Positions 1 through 7,458 of a stretch of DNA of 64,000 bases are shown piece by piece. Every line of letters starts with the position of its first letter. Within the stretch, counting starts at the first letter, position 1. The notes under the pieces were generated by a model that was not told the DNA's origin, ran no database searches, and saw only the letters and a program-made list of their open reading frames with translations. Source of the stretch: Acinetobacter geminorum (GTDB lineage Bacteria; Pseudomonadota; Gammaproteobacteria; Pseudomonadales; Moraxellaceae). The stretch lies in contig NZ_JABELE010000009.1 of assembly GCF_013009345.1 (NCBI RefSeq), forward strand, positions 134,052 to 198,051, read 5' to 3'. A program made the translations under genes and the position numbers.

Positions 1-352
1 TTGCTGTACTTGCTCAAGAGTTGGGACTCGACTAAAGCTTTTGGGGTGGATAACGTAGATGCGGTAAGTGGGCAACTCCAAGGTTTTAAACTGGTCATGC
101 ACTGTGCAGGGCCATTTTCAGCATCATCAAAACCTATGATGGAAGCGAGCATTAAAGCAGGCGCTCACCATTTAGATATTACGGGTGAAATCGCTGTATT
201 TGAATTGTCACAGTACCGTAAATGGCTCACTGACAGTAGTGAATTATTTACTCAAAAATACCGTTAAAGGTGGTACATATACACCAGCAAAATTGATGGG
301 TTATAAGCTAGTGACTGAGCTGCCAGATTCTGGTTCGTTGATCGTTATTTAA
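1..352 (+). pseudogene. Remnant of saccharopine dehydrogenase-like oxidoreductase (broken, cut by window edge)
   Basis: The reading frame open from base 1 encodes a piece (HCAGPFSASSKPMMEASIKAG, then HHLDITGE) typical of the saccharopine dehydrogenase / trans-acting enoyl reductase family, but it stops at 265-267. A second frame covering about 248-352 continues as KGGTYTPAKLMGYKLVTEL and ends LIVI, which looks like the normal C-terminus of the same family. The family is usually about 350 residues, and most of the middle is missing here. I therefore infer an internal deletion that joined the two parts out of frame. The true 5' end lies outside the window. Confidence 0.6.
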
Positions 353-368
353 TAGAGGAATGAGAATA

Positions 369-944
369 ATGAGAAAATTAATTCTGTTTTTACACGCATC
401 GCTTGACGGTTTTGTTGAAGGTCCAAATGGGGCAATGGACATAGGATGGATTGCTTATGATGCCGATTTGGCAAAACATGCAAGAGAAATTTTGAGCACT
501 GTCGATACGGTGATTTGGGGACGTGCGACTTACCAGATGATGCATAATTATTGGCCAACCATGCTTTCAAATCCAGAAGCTTCGGAACATGAGCGAAATC
601 ATGCTGAATGGATTGAAAAGACTGAGAAAATCGTTTTTTCAACAACCTTAGATAAAGTTGAGTGGAATCATTCCAGACTTGTAAAAGATCATGTTGAAGA
701 TGAAATTAATAAGCTCAAACAGCAATCTGGCAAGGATATGATTATTTTGGGGAGCCCTCGATTTGCACACTATTTCATGCAACTTGGTTTAATTGATGAA
801 TACAAAATTACGATTTCGCCTGTATTGATTGGTGAAGGCTTGCGACTATTTCAAGGTATTCAGGAAAAGACTAATCTTAAACTCATTGAAAATAAAACTT
901 TTGCTTCTGGAGCAATAGGTCTTCACTATCAAAAGATAGTCTAG
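369..944 (+). CDS. Dihydrofolate reductase family protein (RibD C-terminal domain)
   Basis: A 191-residue protein of the RibD-C/DHFR-like fold. The opening strand and loop read LILFLHASLDGFVEGPNG. A central IWGRATYQMM and a late GSPRF...LGLIDEYKI...SPVLIGEGLRLF block are the usual signatures of this stand-alone NAD(P)H-dependent reductase family. The substrate is unknown; family members are often annotated only as dihydrofolate reductase family. An in-frame ATG lies at 360, but the ribosome-binding stretch AGAGGA at 354-359 is correctly spaced only for the ATG at 369, so I chose that start. It is a single gene, tail to tail with the next gene on the minus strand. Confidence 0.8.
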   Translation: MRKLILFLHASLDGFVEGPNGAMDIGWIAYDADLAKHAREILSTVDTVIWGRATYQMMHNYWPTMLSNPEASEHERNHAEWIEKTEKIVFSTTLDKVEWNHSRLVKDHVEDEINKLKQQSGKDMIILGSPRFAHYFMQLGLIDEYKITISPVLIGEGLRLFQGIQEKTNLKLIENKTFASGAIGLHYQKIV

Positions 945-964
945 TTTTTTCTATATTATTTATA

Positions 965-987
965 TAAAAAAACTTCTATTTGAAGTT
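965..987 (-). terminator. Terminator of the MerR gene
   Basis: On the minus strand AACTTC and GAAGTT (982-987 and 971-976) form a 6-bp stem with a 5-base loop, followed by a run of seven T residues. It lies just past the stop of the minus-strand MerR gene. Confidence 0.6.
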
Positions 988-992
988 AAAAA

Positions 993-1409
993 CTACTGAG
1001 TGTTTACTTTGTCGAAATAGAGATTCATAAGTCGTTCTGCATTTTCTTCGCAAGTAATTTCATCTGGTTTGTTATTAATAGCTTCAACCATGGTTCGTAA
1101 ATTTTGCTTACTTACTTTTAACTTTTCTTCTAAAAGTTCTATTTCCTGAATTTTGGATTCAAGCGTTTGGATGAGTGCATCATGGTTCCAAGTAGCAACT
1201 TTTGATGGCAAAAAAGCTTTAATTTCTGCTAAAGAAAACCCGACTTGCTGGGCTTGCTGAATGAGGGAAAGCTGCTTTAAATCGTTATCGGTATATTCAC
1301 GATAGCCATTCGATTTTCTTTTTGCTTTAGGTAAGAGTTTGATTTGCTCGTAATAACGAATTGTAGGGGTGCTTAAGCCGCTTAGTTTCGATAACTCGCT
1401 AATATTCAT
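993..1409 (-). CDS. MerR family transcriptional regulator
   Basis: A 138-residue regulator. The N-terminal winged helix-turn-helix (MNISELSKLSGLSTPTIRYYE, first 20 residues shown in part) is a classic MerR domain. It is followed by a charged dimerisation coiled coil (about residues 80-115, LESKIQEIELLEEKLK) and a short C-terminal tail with a single Cys, so no metal-binding Cys pair is visible. I chose the ATG at 1409. The upstream in-frame ATG at 1430 would put the coding start over the -35 box of the divergent promoter. The adjacent MerR-type promoter and the divergent DJ-1 gene suggest it controls that gene in response to an unknown small molecule. Confidence 0.85.
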   Translation of the reverse strand: MNISELSKLSGLSTPTIRYYEQIKLLPKAKRKSNGYREYTDNDLKQLSLIQQAQQVGFSLAEIKAFLPSKVATWNHDALIQTLESKIQEIELLEEKLKVSKQNLRTMVEAINNKPDEITCEENAERLMNLYFDKVNTQ

Positions 1410-1423
1410 AGCCACATACTCTA

Positions 1424-1454
1424 TTGACATTAAAGTTAACTTTAGACTTATAGT
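1424..1454 (+). promoter_or_regulatory. MerR-type promoter with 19-bp spacer and palindromic operator
   Basis: TTGACA (1424-1429) and TATAGT (1449-1454) are separated by exactly 19 bp, the overlong spacer typical of MerR-activated promoters. The spacer carries a perfect 14-bp palindrome TAAAGTTAACTTTA (1431-1444). It drives the DJ-1/PfpI gene at 1565 and lies between the two divergent genes. Confidence 0.85.
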
Positions 1455-1564
1455 AATGTAAAAGCAAGGTTCATAACTTTACCAAGCGCACACTTTCAGT
1501 AACAGCTTTCTATGTTTTGATAGATGAAAGATAGAATTATAAGTATGAAAAATGAGGTGATGAA

Positions 1565-2257
1565 ATGTCTAAACGCATATTACATGTCGTGACCAATATT
1601 TCACGCTATAAAGATGTTGATGAACCAACAGGGCTGTGGTTAGGCGAACTCACCCATGCTTATGATGAGTTTGAAAAACAAGGTTATGTGCAAGATATCG
1701 TGAGTCCAAATGGCGGAAAAACTCCAATTGAACCAAAATCGCTTGTGCCTCTCGTTGCTGATAAGTCAGTTAAAGACCGAGAAAAAGATCAGGCTTTTAT
1801 TACGCTGCTGGCAAATACCTTTAAGCCTTCTGATATTAATTGGCAAGATTATGACGTGATCTATTACACAGGTGGTCATGGGGTGATGTGGGATTTTTTA
1901 GATAATCCCGAACTTCAAGAAATCACCAAAAATATTTATGAAAAAGGCGGCATTGTTTCGAGTGTTTGTCATGGCTATTGTGGCTTGCTGAATGTCAGAC
2001 TTTCAAATGGTGAACGACTTATAACAGGCAAAAAATTAACAGGCTTTGCATGGAGTGAAGAGGTTTTGGCAGGAGTGGCAAAAAAGGTGCCATACAATGC
2101 TGAAGAATTAGCTAAAGAATATGGTGCACATTATGATAAGGCCTTTATTCCATTTGCACCACACGTGGTTCAGGATGGCAACTTGATTACTGGCCAAAAC
2201 CCGTTTTCAGCTAAGAAGACGGCTTTAGCGATTATAGAAACGCTTGAAAAGTCATAA
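1565..2257 (+). CDS. DJ-1/PfpI (type 1 glutamine amidotransferase-like) family protein
   Basis: A 230-residue DJ-1/PfpI superfamily protein in the Hsp31/HchA-like size range. The nucleophile elbow VSSVCHGYCG places Cys135 next to His136. An acidic residue that commonly orients the Cys is present as Glu28 (GLWLGELTHAY), and the GGHG loop is at 103-106. Family roles include glyoxalase/deglycase activity, chaperone function and reactive-electrophile stress. The promoter layout suggests induction by the divergent MerR protein. A GAGGTG ribosome-binding site precedes the ATG. A bidirectional terminator follows. Confidence 0.85.
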   Translation: MSKRILHVVTNISRYKDVDEPTGLWLGELTHAYDEFEKQGYVQDIVSPNGGKTPIEPKSLVPLVADKSVKDREKDQAFITLLANTFKPSDINWQDYDVIYYTGGHGVMWDFLDNPELQEITKNIYEKGGIVSSVCHGYCGLLNVRLSNGERLITGKKLTGFAWSEEVLAGVAKKVPYNAEELAKEYGAHYDKAFIPFAPHVVQDGNLITGQNPFSAKKTALAIIETLEKS

Positions 2258-2274
2258 TTTAATAATTCAAATAT

Positions 2275-2320
2275 AAACCCTAAAAGTAGAACCAGAGATG
2301 GGCTTACTTTTAGGGTTTTT
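2275..2320. terminator. Bidirectional terminator
   Basis: A perfect 14-bp inverted repeat (2275-2288 and 2305-2318, arms AAACCCTAAAAGTA / TACTTTTAGGGTTT) with a T run on the plus side. It separates the convergent DJ-1 gene and the broken NADH dehydrogenase gene. Confidence 0.8.
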
Positions 2321-2351
2321 AAATAAATGGATTGATCCTGCCAGGTTAAAT

Positions 2352-3557
2352 TTAAGGAACAATCACAAAATCAGGATTGGCTATTGCAAAAACAGCTTCA
2401 CGGTCTGCAACTGGTGGATAAATCCAGACAGTATTAATTTCCTGTTTAATTTTTTTCGCTTCCTCACGTACAAATTGAACTTGTCGATCCCAACCTTCAG
2501 TATAAAGTGCACCCCAAGGACCCAAGTCAACGCAAGTGACATACTTCGTTTGGCTGTATGGATGAAGTGGCAAATCAACTAATTCTGCTGCTGCATTGTA
2601 ACCTGCTACACGACCTAGGCTCATGGCGTGCTGACACGACATCACGTTAAAATTCCCTAAATCATCGGTAGGAACTTTTACCGTATCGCCAGTCACAAAA
2701 ATGTTTTTTGCTTCAGGTGCATGTAAATAAGCATCCCCAATCAAACGGCCTAAATTATCTTTTTCACCTGCAATTTGAGAGGCGAGTGGGTTGGCCCGCA
2801 TGCCCGCAGTCCAGATTACAGTTTCTGTTTCAATTTTTTCGCCATTAGAAAGCGTTACGCCAGTGGCATCTAACGCCGTAACTCGTAGCCCAGCTTTACC
2901 TTCAACACCTAGCTCGTTTAGGGCTTCTCGAATAACCGTAGCAGCTTGGTCGCCCATTGCTGCACCAATTTCTGTTGAAGAATCAACTAAAACCACACGA
3001 ATATCAGTTTCGCCTAAAATACTACGCAGACGTTCAGGCATTTCGGTCACGGTTTCTAACCCAGTCAGTCCACCACCAGCAACAACTACAGTGTTACGCG
3101 CTGCATTTGCAGGTTTGTTGGCTAAATTTTTAAGATGTTGATCTAATTTTTCAGCATCTTCTAGGGTGCTTACGTTAAATCCATATTCGGTAAGGCCTGA
3201 TATCGGGGGCATAAAAGTCGTACTACCGGTTGCCAGAATAAAACGATCATAGCTTAAGGTTTGATTGTTGCCATCAGTGGTTGAAACTTCGATTGTCTGT
3301 TGGTTTGAGTCAATTTTATTTACCCAACCTGCCAGAAATTTAACCCCAACCACGCTTAATAACTATGAAATATCAGGGTTCATGTTTTCAAGCACAGCTT
3401 CATAAAGGCGAGGACGGATCCCAACATTTGGGCTAGGGGAAACCATCAGCACCTCAATGTTTTGTTCTTGTGAAGCCAAGTGAATTGCTCTTTGGGCAGC
3501 GAATGCCGCCCATAAACCAGCAAAGCCAGAACCAGCAATAATAATACGCTTACTCAT
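2352..3557 (-). pseudogene. Type II NADH dehydrogenase-like FAD/NAD(P) oxidoreductase, split by an amber stop
   Basis: Read through, this is a 401-residue flavoprotein. It has an N-terminal FAD-binding GxGxxG (IAGSGFAGLWAA), an ATGS motif, and a second Rossmann motif VVAGGGLTGLETV for NAD(P)H, followed by a TGD block (FVTGDTVKVP). This is the type II NADH:quinone oxidoreductase layout. Codon 65 is TAG (3363-3365), within PDIS-stop-LLSVVGVKF, and the reading frame is otherwise intact across it. Without suppression only 64 residues, or a downstream piece beginning near 3353 that lacks the FAD motif, could be made. The lesion could be a recent mutation or a sequencing error. Confidence 0.85.
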
Positions 3558-3574
3558 TTGATTATCCTTTTGAT

Positions 3575-3653
3575 AGATTTTTCGGACAACAAATTCCAGC
3601 TCATCACAAAATTTTGGGTGAGCGAATCCTTTCCCTGATTGTCCGAAAAATCT
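3575..3653. repeat. Perfect 15-bp inverted repeat, 49-bp spacer
   Basis: AGATTTTTCGGACAA at 3575-3589 is matched exactly in reverse complement at 3639-3653. The pair sits in the 157-bp gap between the Rrf2 gene and the broken dehydrogenase. It may be paired regulatory sites or the ends of a tiny non-coding element; no target-site duplication is evident. Confidence 0.6.
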
Positions 3654-3714
3654 GAGAAGGCGTTTAAAAAGAATTAAGAGAATTTTATGTTAGGGTACGA
3701 ACCCTATCAGTTCA

Positions 3715-4263
3715 TTAGTCGGGGGTATCCCGCGATATTTTACTTTTACGCATTTTTGCTGTTCTTCCTTCGATGCGTTCATTGATCCAGCCATTTACAT
3801 CACTAAAAAACACGTCAGGTGCATAACGGCCAAAACGGTCTGCAATATCGCCAAGTGTATGAGCACCTAAAGCGTCTCGCATGGCTTTTTCGGCCTGTAG
3901 CATGACGGCATGCACTGCACACACACCACTGGTTGCCCAATCTGGCGGAGCATGATTAAAGACCGCACATTTACCACGAACTTCTTGACACTCAAAAAGC
4001 GGTTTTTCACCTTCTATTGCATTCACGATATCTAAAAAACTGATTTCATGAGCGGATCGAGCGAGTAAATACCCACCACGAACACCTTCTTGAGCAATAA
4101 CGAGACCTGCCTTTTCAAGTTTAGGAAAAATCTTGGCCATAAAACTTGGAGAGACTCCTTGTAATTCAGCAAGATCCTTACTACTCAAAGGTGTGTCTTC
4201 ATTGTTCACAAGAAAAAGAAGACAGTGAATCGCATACTCGACGCTACTAGTGATATAAGCCAT
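3715..4263 (-). CDS. Rrf2 family regulator with three conserved cysteines
   Basis: A 182-residue Rrf2/IscR/NsrR-family protein. The winged helix (EYAIHCLLFLV, LAELQGVSPSFMAKIFPKLEKAGLV) and the wing GVRGGYLLAR are intact. Cys92, Cys99 and Cys115 (CQEVRGKC, then VC) match the spacing used to hold an Fe-S cluster in this family, so a redox- or nitric-oxide-sensing role is plausible. It lies just upstream of the broken NADH dehydrogenase on the same strand, and that gene is its likely target. The C-terminal tail is longer than in NsrR and basic (RTAKMRKSKISRD). Confidence 0.85.
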   Translation of the reverse strand: MAYITSSVEYAIHCLLFLVNNEDTPLSSKDLAELQGVSPSFMAKIFPKLEKAGLVIAQEGVRGGYLLARSAHEISFLDIVNAIEGEKPLFECQEVRGKCAVFNHAPPDWATSGVCAVHAVMLQAEKAMRDALGAHTLGDIADRFGRYAPDVFFSDVNGWINERIEGRTAKMRKSKISRDTPD

Positions 4264-4641
4264 TTAATTTCATAATTGATCAATTAAAAACGCAGACCAA
4301 TGTAGTCTGTGTTTTAAGTCAATAATAAAACTAAGACAAAGTTGGTTCTAGTTTTAAATAAACGCTATCAACGTGTTAATTATGAATATATCTAATTGAA
4401 TAATTTAAATTTTAATAAATAAAAATATTTTATTGATTTCTTTTAATCGTACGGATGTCTAATAGATGTTTAATCAAATAGTTCACAACTTATAAGTAAG
4501 ATAGAGGAAGGGGCTAGACATTTATCATTTATTTATAGAGTCTTTTAAATTATATTTATGTAGATTGTTTCAATTAAAATATTGCATAGCTTTATCTGAA
4601 TAAAAATATTTTTTACATAGCACGATGAATGAATAAGAGAG
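4264..4641. other. A+T-rich intergenic region, 378 bp
   Basis: Very A+T-rich spacer between divergent genes. It must hold the promoters of the Rrf2 gene and of the small membrane protein. I see no ORF with coding character and no clear inverted repeat. Confidence 0.5.
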
Positions 4642-5016
4642 TTGTTTTTGAAAACTGAATTTACTATTAGATGTATTTATGCACTTTGCCTTATTGGTGC
4701 AGGGTTCAACCATTTACAAACAGTTTTGATGCATGGTTTGTTTTGGGACTATAACAATGCGCCTTTATTTACTTGTATTTATTGGACATCTTTAACGTTT
4801 ATTGATCCACTTGCAGCAATTCTTCTATTTTATAGACCTCGTATCGGCTTAATTCTAACTTTTCTTATTATATTTAGTGATGTCATTCACAACACTTGGA
4901 TTACATTAAAAGTAGGGCGAGACTTGCTCAACTATATGTATATTTCTCAATTTTTATTTCTGGTTTTTGTTTTGTGCACAATTAAGTTTCCGTGGAAGGC
5001 ACATCACACAAGTTAA
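4642..5016 (+). CDS. Small four-helix membrane protein, function unknown
   Basis: A protein of about 124 residues with roughly four hydrophobic helices (CIYALCLIGAGFNHL, SLTFIDPLAAILLFY, IGLILTFLIIFSDVIH, FLFLVFVLCTI). I do not recognise the family. No ATG opens the frame. TTG codons at 4642 and 4648 are the possible starts, with AAGAGAG just upstream fitting the second better. A perfect 14-bp hairpin follows the stop, which supports a real transcription unit. Confidence 0.6.
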   Translation: MFLKTEFTIRCIYALCLIGAGFNHLQTVLMHGLFWDYNNAPLFTCIYWTSLTFIDPLAAILLFYRPRIGLILTFLIIFSDVIHNTWITLKVGRDLLNYMYISQFLFLVFVLCTIKFPWKAHHTS

Positions 5017-5026
5017 AATTTTAAAA

Positions 5027-5058
5027 TTGGAGAGTAAAAGCATTCTTTTACTCTCCAA
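5027..5058. terminator. Hairpin between convergent genes
   Basis: A perfect 14-bp stem (TTGGAGAGTAAAAG at 5027-5040 and its complement at 5045-5058) with a 4-base loop. It lies between convergent genes, so it can serve both strands, although the T runs are weak. Confidence 0.65.
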
Positions 5059-5073
5059 ATAATTTCTTCAAAC

Positions 5074-6093
5074 TTACGAACGCCACCAATAATTTTCGAC
5101 ATTTGGTTCATTTAAGTTCAATAGTTCACCCATTTGCGGTGTGCTAATCGCTAACTTATTTTGTTGAGCCAAAGCCATGATACGTTCAAATGGATCATCC
5201 CAAGCATGAAGCGCCAAATCAAAAGTACCATTATGCACGGGTAACAAATGACGTCCTTTTAGATCGATATGTGCTTGTAAAGTTTGCTCTGGTTGCATGT
5301 GAACATCGGGCCATTCGGGGTCGTAAGCGCCAGTTTCTAACATGGTCAGATCGAAAGGTCCATAACGATGTCCAATCTCTTTAAACCCATCAAAATATCC
5401 CGTGTCACCGCTAAAAAATACACGTAAATCATTATCAATAATCACCCACGATGCCCAAAGTGTCGCATTGCTATCACCCATACCACGGCCTGAAAAATGA
5501 TGGGCAGGGGTAGCCACTAATTTTAGTCCATCTACCTGTGTGGTATCCCACCAATCAAGTTGTTGAACCTTTTCTGCTGGAATTCCCCATTTAATGAGTG
5601 TGTCACCCACACCAAGCGGAGTTAAGAAGTGCTCAACTTTATCGTTAAGCTGCATTACTGCATGGTAGTCGAGATGGTCGTAGTGGTTATGCGACAAAAT
5701 CACGCCTTTAATGGGTGGTAATTCGGCAATGCTAATTGGGGGCTGATGGAAACGTTTTGGTCCAAGCCATTGAAAAGGTGATGCACGCTCTAAAAAAACA
5801 GGGTCGGTTAACCAAAACTCATTTTGAAGTTTTAACAAGATAGTTGAGTGGCCCAAACGAAATAGAGAGCGGTCAGGCGCACTTAAAAGCTGTTCTTTTG
5901 ACAAACTTAAAACAGGAATTGCTTTGTTTGGAACAGTGTCTTTTGGTTTATTAAATAGAAACTTCCACATAAGTTGAAGCGTTTTGCCAAAAGAAGGCTT
6001 GTGTTGGTTCGGACGCGTATTTCTAAATTTGCCATTGTGTTGCTGTGATGGCATTAAGGGAGTAGGCAAGTCTGTTGTGTTTGAAATAGTCAT
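5074..6093 (-). CDS. MBL-fold metallo-hydrolase, RomA / NAPE-PLD-like
   Basis: A 339-residue metallo-beta-lactamase-fold protein. The zinc motif HxHxDH is present as His135, His137, Asp139, His140 (LSHNHYDHLDYH). Later ligands are seen in TPAHHFSGRG, FFSGDTGY and LLPVHNGTFDL. The length and the PAHHFSGRG block match the NAPE-phospholipase D-like/RomA/UlaG-like group, so a lipid or phosphodiester substrate is likely but not shown. It is downstream of a TetR gene on the same strand, and an operator-like repeat matching the one in front of tetR sits in the intervening gap. Confidence 0.85.
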   Translation of the reverse strand: MTISNTTDLPTPLMPSQQHNGKFRNTRPNQHKPSFGKTLQLMWKFLFNKPKDTVPNKAIPVLSLSKEQLLSAPDRSLFRLGHSTILLKLQNEFWLTDPVFLERASPFQWLGPKRFHQPPISIAELPPIKGVILSHNHYDHLDYHAVMQLNDKVEHFLTPLGVGDTLIKWGIPAEKVQQLDWWDTTQVDGLKLVATPAHHFSGRGMGDSNATLWASWVIIDNDLRVFFSGDTGYFDGFKEIGHRYGPFDLTMLETGAYDPEWPDVHMQPEQTLQAHIDLKGRHLLPVHNGTFDLALHAWDDPFERIMALAQQNKLAISTPQMGELLNLNEPNVENYWWRS

Positions 6094-6169
6094 TTTGTTT
6101 TTCCTTATTGGAACAAACCTATATGTACAAATAAGAACTTGGGCTAAGTACTTATTGTGATTTATTTAA

Positions 6170-6189
6170 ATGAGTATTTACTCACTCAT
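6170..6189. promoter_or_regulatory. Putative TetR operator upstream of the metallo-hydrolase
   Basis: TGAGT-ATTT-ACTCA (6171-6184) is a perfect 5-bp dyad with a 4-bp centre. The same arms and spacing recur upstream of the neighbouring tetR gene, which points to one repressor acting on both. Confidence 0.6.
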
Positions 6190-6232
6190 TAATTCATTCA
6201 AAAATAAGGACGCCGTGCATCCTTACTTTTAT

Positions 6233-6802
6233 CTATATTGAAACTGCATGCCAAAAGGCTTCAAAACCAGATTTGCGATAACGCTCGGCTTGAGAAGGGT
6301 CTTGGGCAATAAAATTGAGTGTAACTTCGGCAAGCGCACCTAAAATTGAAGCAATAAATAACGGTGGATAGTCTCTTAATCTGCCATCGTTAATACGTTC
6401 TTGAATGTTTTGAGTGAGGTCACAAAAGGTTTGCATGCCAATTTGTTTGCTTTGCTCAGTAATTTGTTCCGAAGTCGAAAGCTGTGCCATGACTTTACGC
6501 TTAAGGGGAGCTTCTAAACTCCAGTCCAAATAGCTTTGCCAGATATGCGACATTTGTATTTGTAAGTCAGAATCGGCAGGGTAACTAAGCATCATGACCT
6601 GACGTAACTCAGCCTTTAACGAAAGATATAACTGGTTCAGCAGTTCCTCTTTATTACTAAAATAGGTAAATAAAGTACCTTCTGCCACGCCAGCAACTTT
6701 GGCAATTTTTGAGGTAGACGCACGCTCGCCAAGCTCTGCTAATGTTTCAATAGCAGCACTTAAAATTGCATTACGTTTATCTTCACTACGAGGACGAGCC
6801 AT
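6233..6802 (-). CDS. TetR/AcrR family regulator
   Basis: A 189-residue TetR regulator. The N-terminal helix-turn-helix reads ASTSKIAKVAGVAEGTLFTY followed by FSNKEELL (about residues 28-56). The C-terminal ligand domain is poorly conserved, as usual. I chose the ATG at 6802 (MARPRSEDKR), since the ATG two codons upstream has no better ribosome-binding site. It probably represses itself and the downstream metallo-hydrolase through the shared TGAGT-N4-ACTCA sites. Confidence 0.85.
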   Translation of the reverse strand: MARPRSEDKRNAILSAAIETLAELGERASTSKIAKVAGVAEGTLFTYFSNKEELLNQLYLSLKAELRQVMMLSYPADSDLQIQMSHIWQSYLDWSLEAPLKRKVMAQLSTSEQITEQSKQIGMQTFCDLTQNIQERINDGRLRDYPPLFIASILGALAEVTLNFIAQDPSQAERYRKSGFEAFWHAVSI

Positions 6803-6817
6803 ATACAAACATATTAA

Positions 6818-6833
6818 TTGAGTGATTACTCAA
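6818..6833. promoter_or_regulatory. Putative TetR autoregulatory operator
   Basis: TTGAGT-GATT-ACTCAA is a perfect 6-bp dyad with a 4-bp centre, directly upstream of the tetR start. It shares its TGAGT-N4-ACTCA core with the site at 6171-6184. Confidence 0.65.
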
Positions 6834-6989
6834 TCATATATGAAAAATGAAAGAGAGCAAGTTATCTTTTGTGTAGAAGTAAAAAATTATTCACAATTTT
6901 TAAAAACAATGAAGATGAGAGTCGAAGATTGCTGAATATATTAAAAAAAATATGCTATTTTTCACAGCACTTTGGTGAGACTAATTTTC

Positions 6990-7406
6990 ATGTATCGGTT
7001 TGGGCTTTTAATCGGCTTACTAGCAATATTGCTACAGAACCTCGTGTTCTGGCAAAGCCTATTGCCCAGCGAAATGCATCAGCAAATGGTATGTGAACAA
7101 ATTAGTGAAATGATGAATCATTCAAGTATGCAGTCTGAACCACATTTATCTCACCATATAAAAAATGATTCTCATAAAAAGCTCTTAAACAAAAACGTTC
7201 AGCACGACTCAAGCTTAAGCTGTCATTTTTGTTATCTCTATAGCCACATTGCGACTATTGATGGCTTCAAGTTAACCTTGTTTGCAATTGGTGTCGTTGT
7301 TCGCTTCATTATGCTGGCAACGCTAAGTTATATATTATTTTATTTAAGACGCTTATTTCTTTCACCGCAAGGGCGAGCTCCTCCTAAACAACTTTGTTTT
7401 GCTTAA
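6990..7406 (+). CDS. DUF2946-like protein
   Basis: A 138-residue protein with an N-terminal hydrophobic segment (RFGLLIGLLAILLQNLVFW), a His/Met-rich middle (MMNHSSMQSEPHLSHH), a CHFC pair and a C-terminal helix followed by a PQGRAPP tail. This combination is characteristic of DUF2946 proteins, which are often encoded beside TonB-dependent receptors, some for copper. I chose the ATG at 6990 because GGTGAGA at 6974-6980 is well placed for it. It is 52 bp upstream of the TonB-dependent receptor and probably co-transcribed. His, Met and Cys residues are consistent with metal handling, which remains inference. Confidence 0.7.
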   Translation: MYRFGLLIGLLAILLQNLVFWQSLLPSEMHQQMVCEQISEMMNHSSMQSEPHLSHHIKNDSHKKLLNKNVQHDSSLSCHFCYLYSHIATIDGFKLTLFAIGVVVRFIMLATLSYILFYLRRLFLSPQGRAPPKQLCFA

Positions 7407-7458
7407 TTCATTACTAGGTACGTATCTGTTCCTATTTAATTACTAAACAGAGTTTGTC

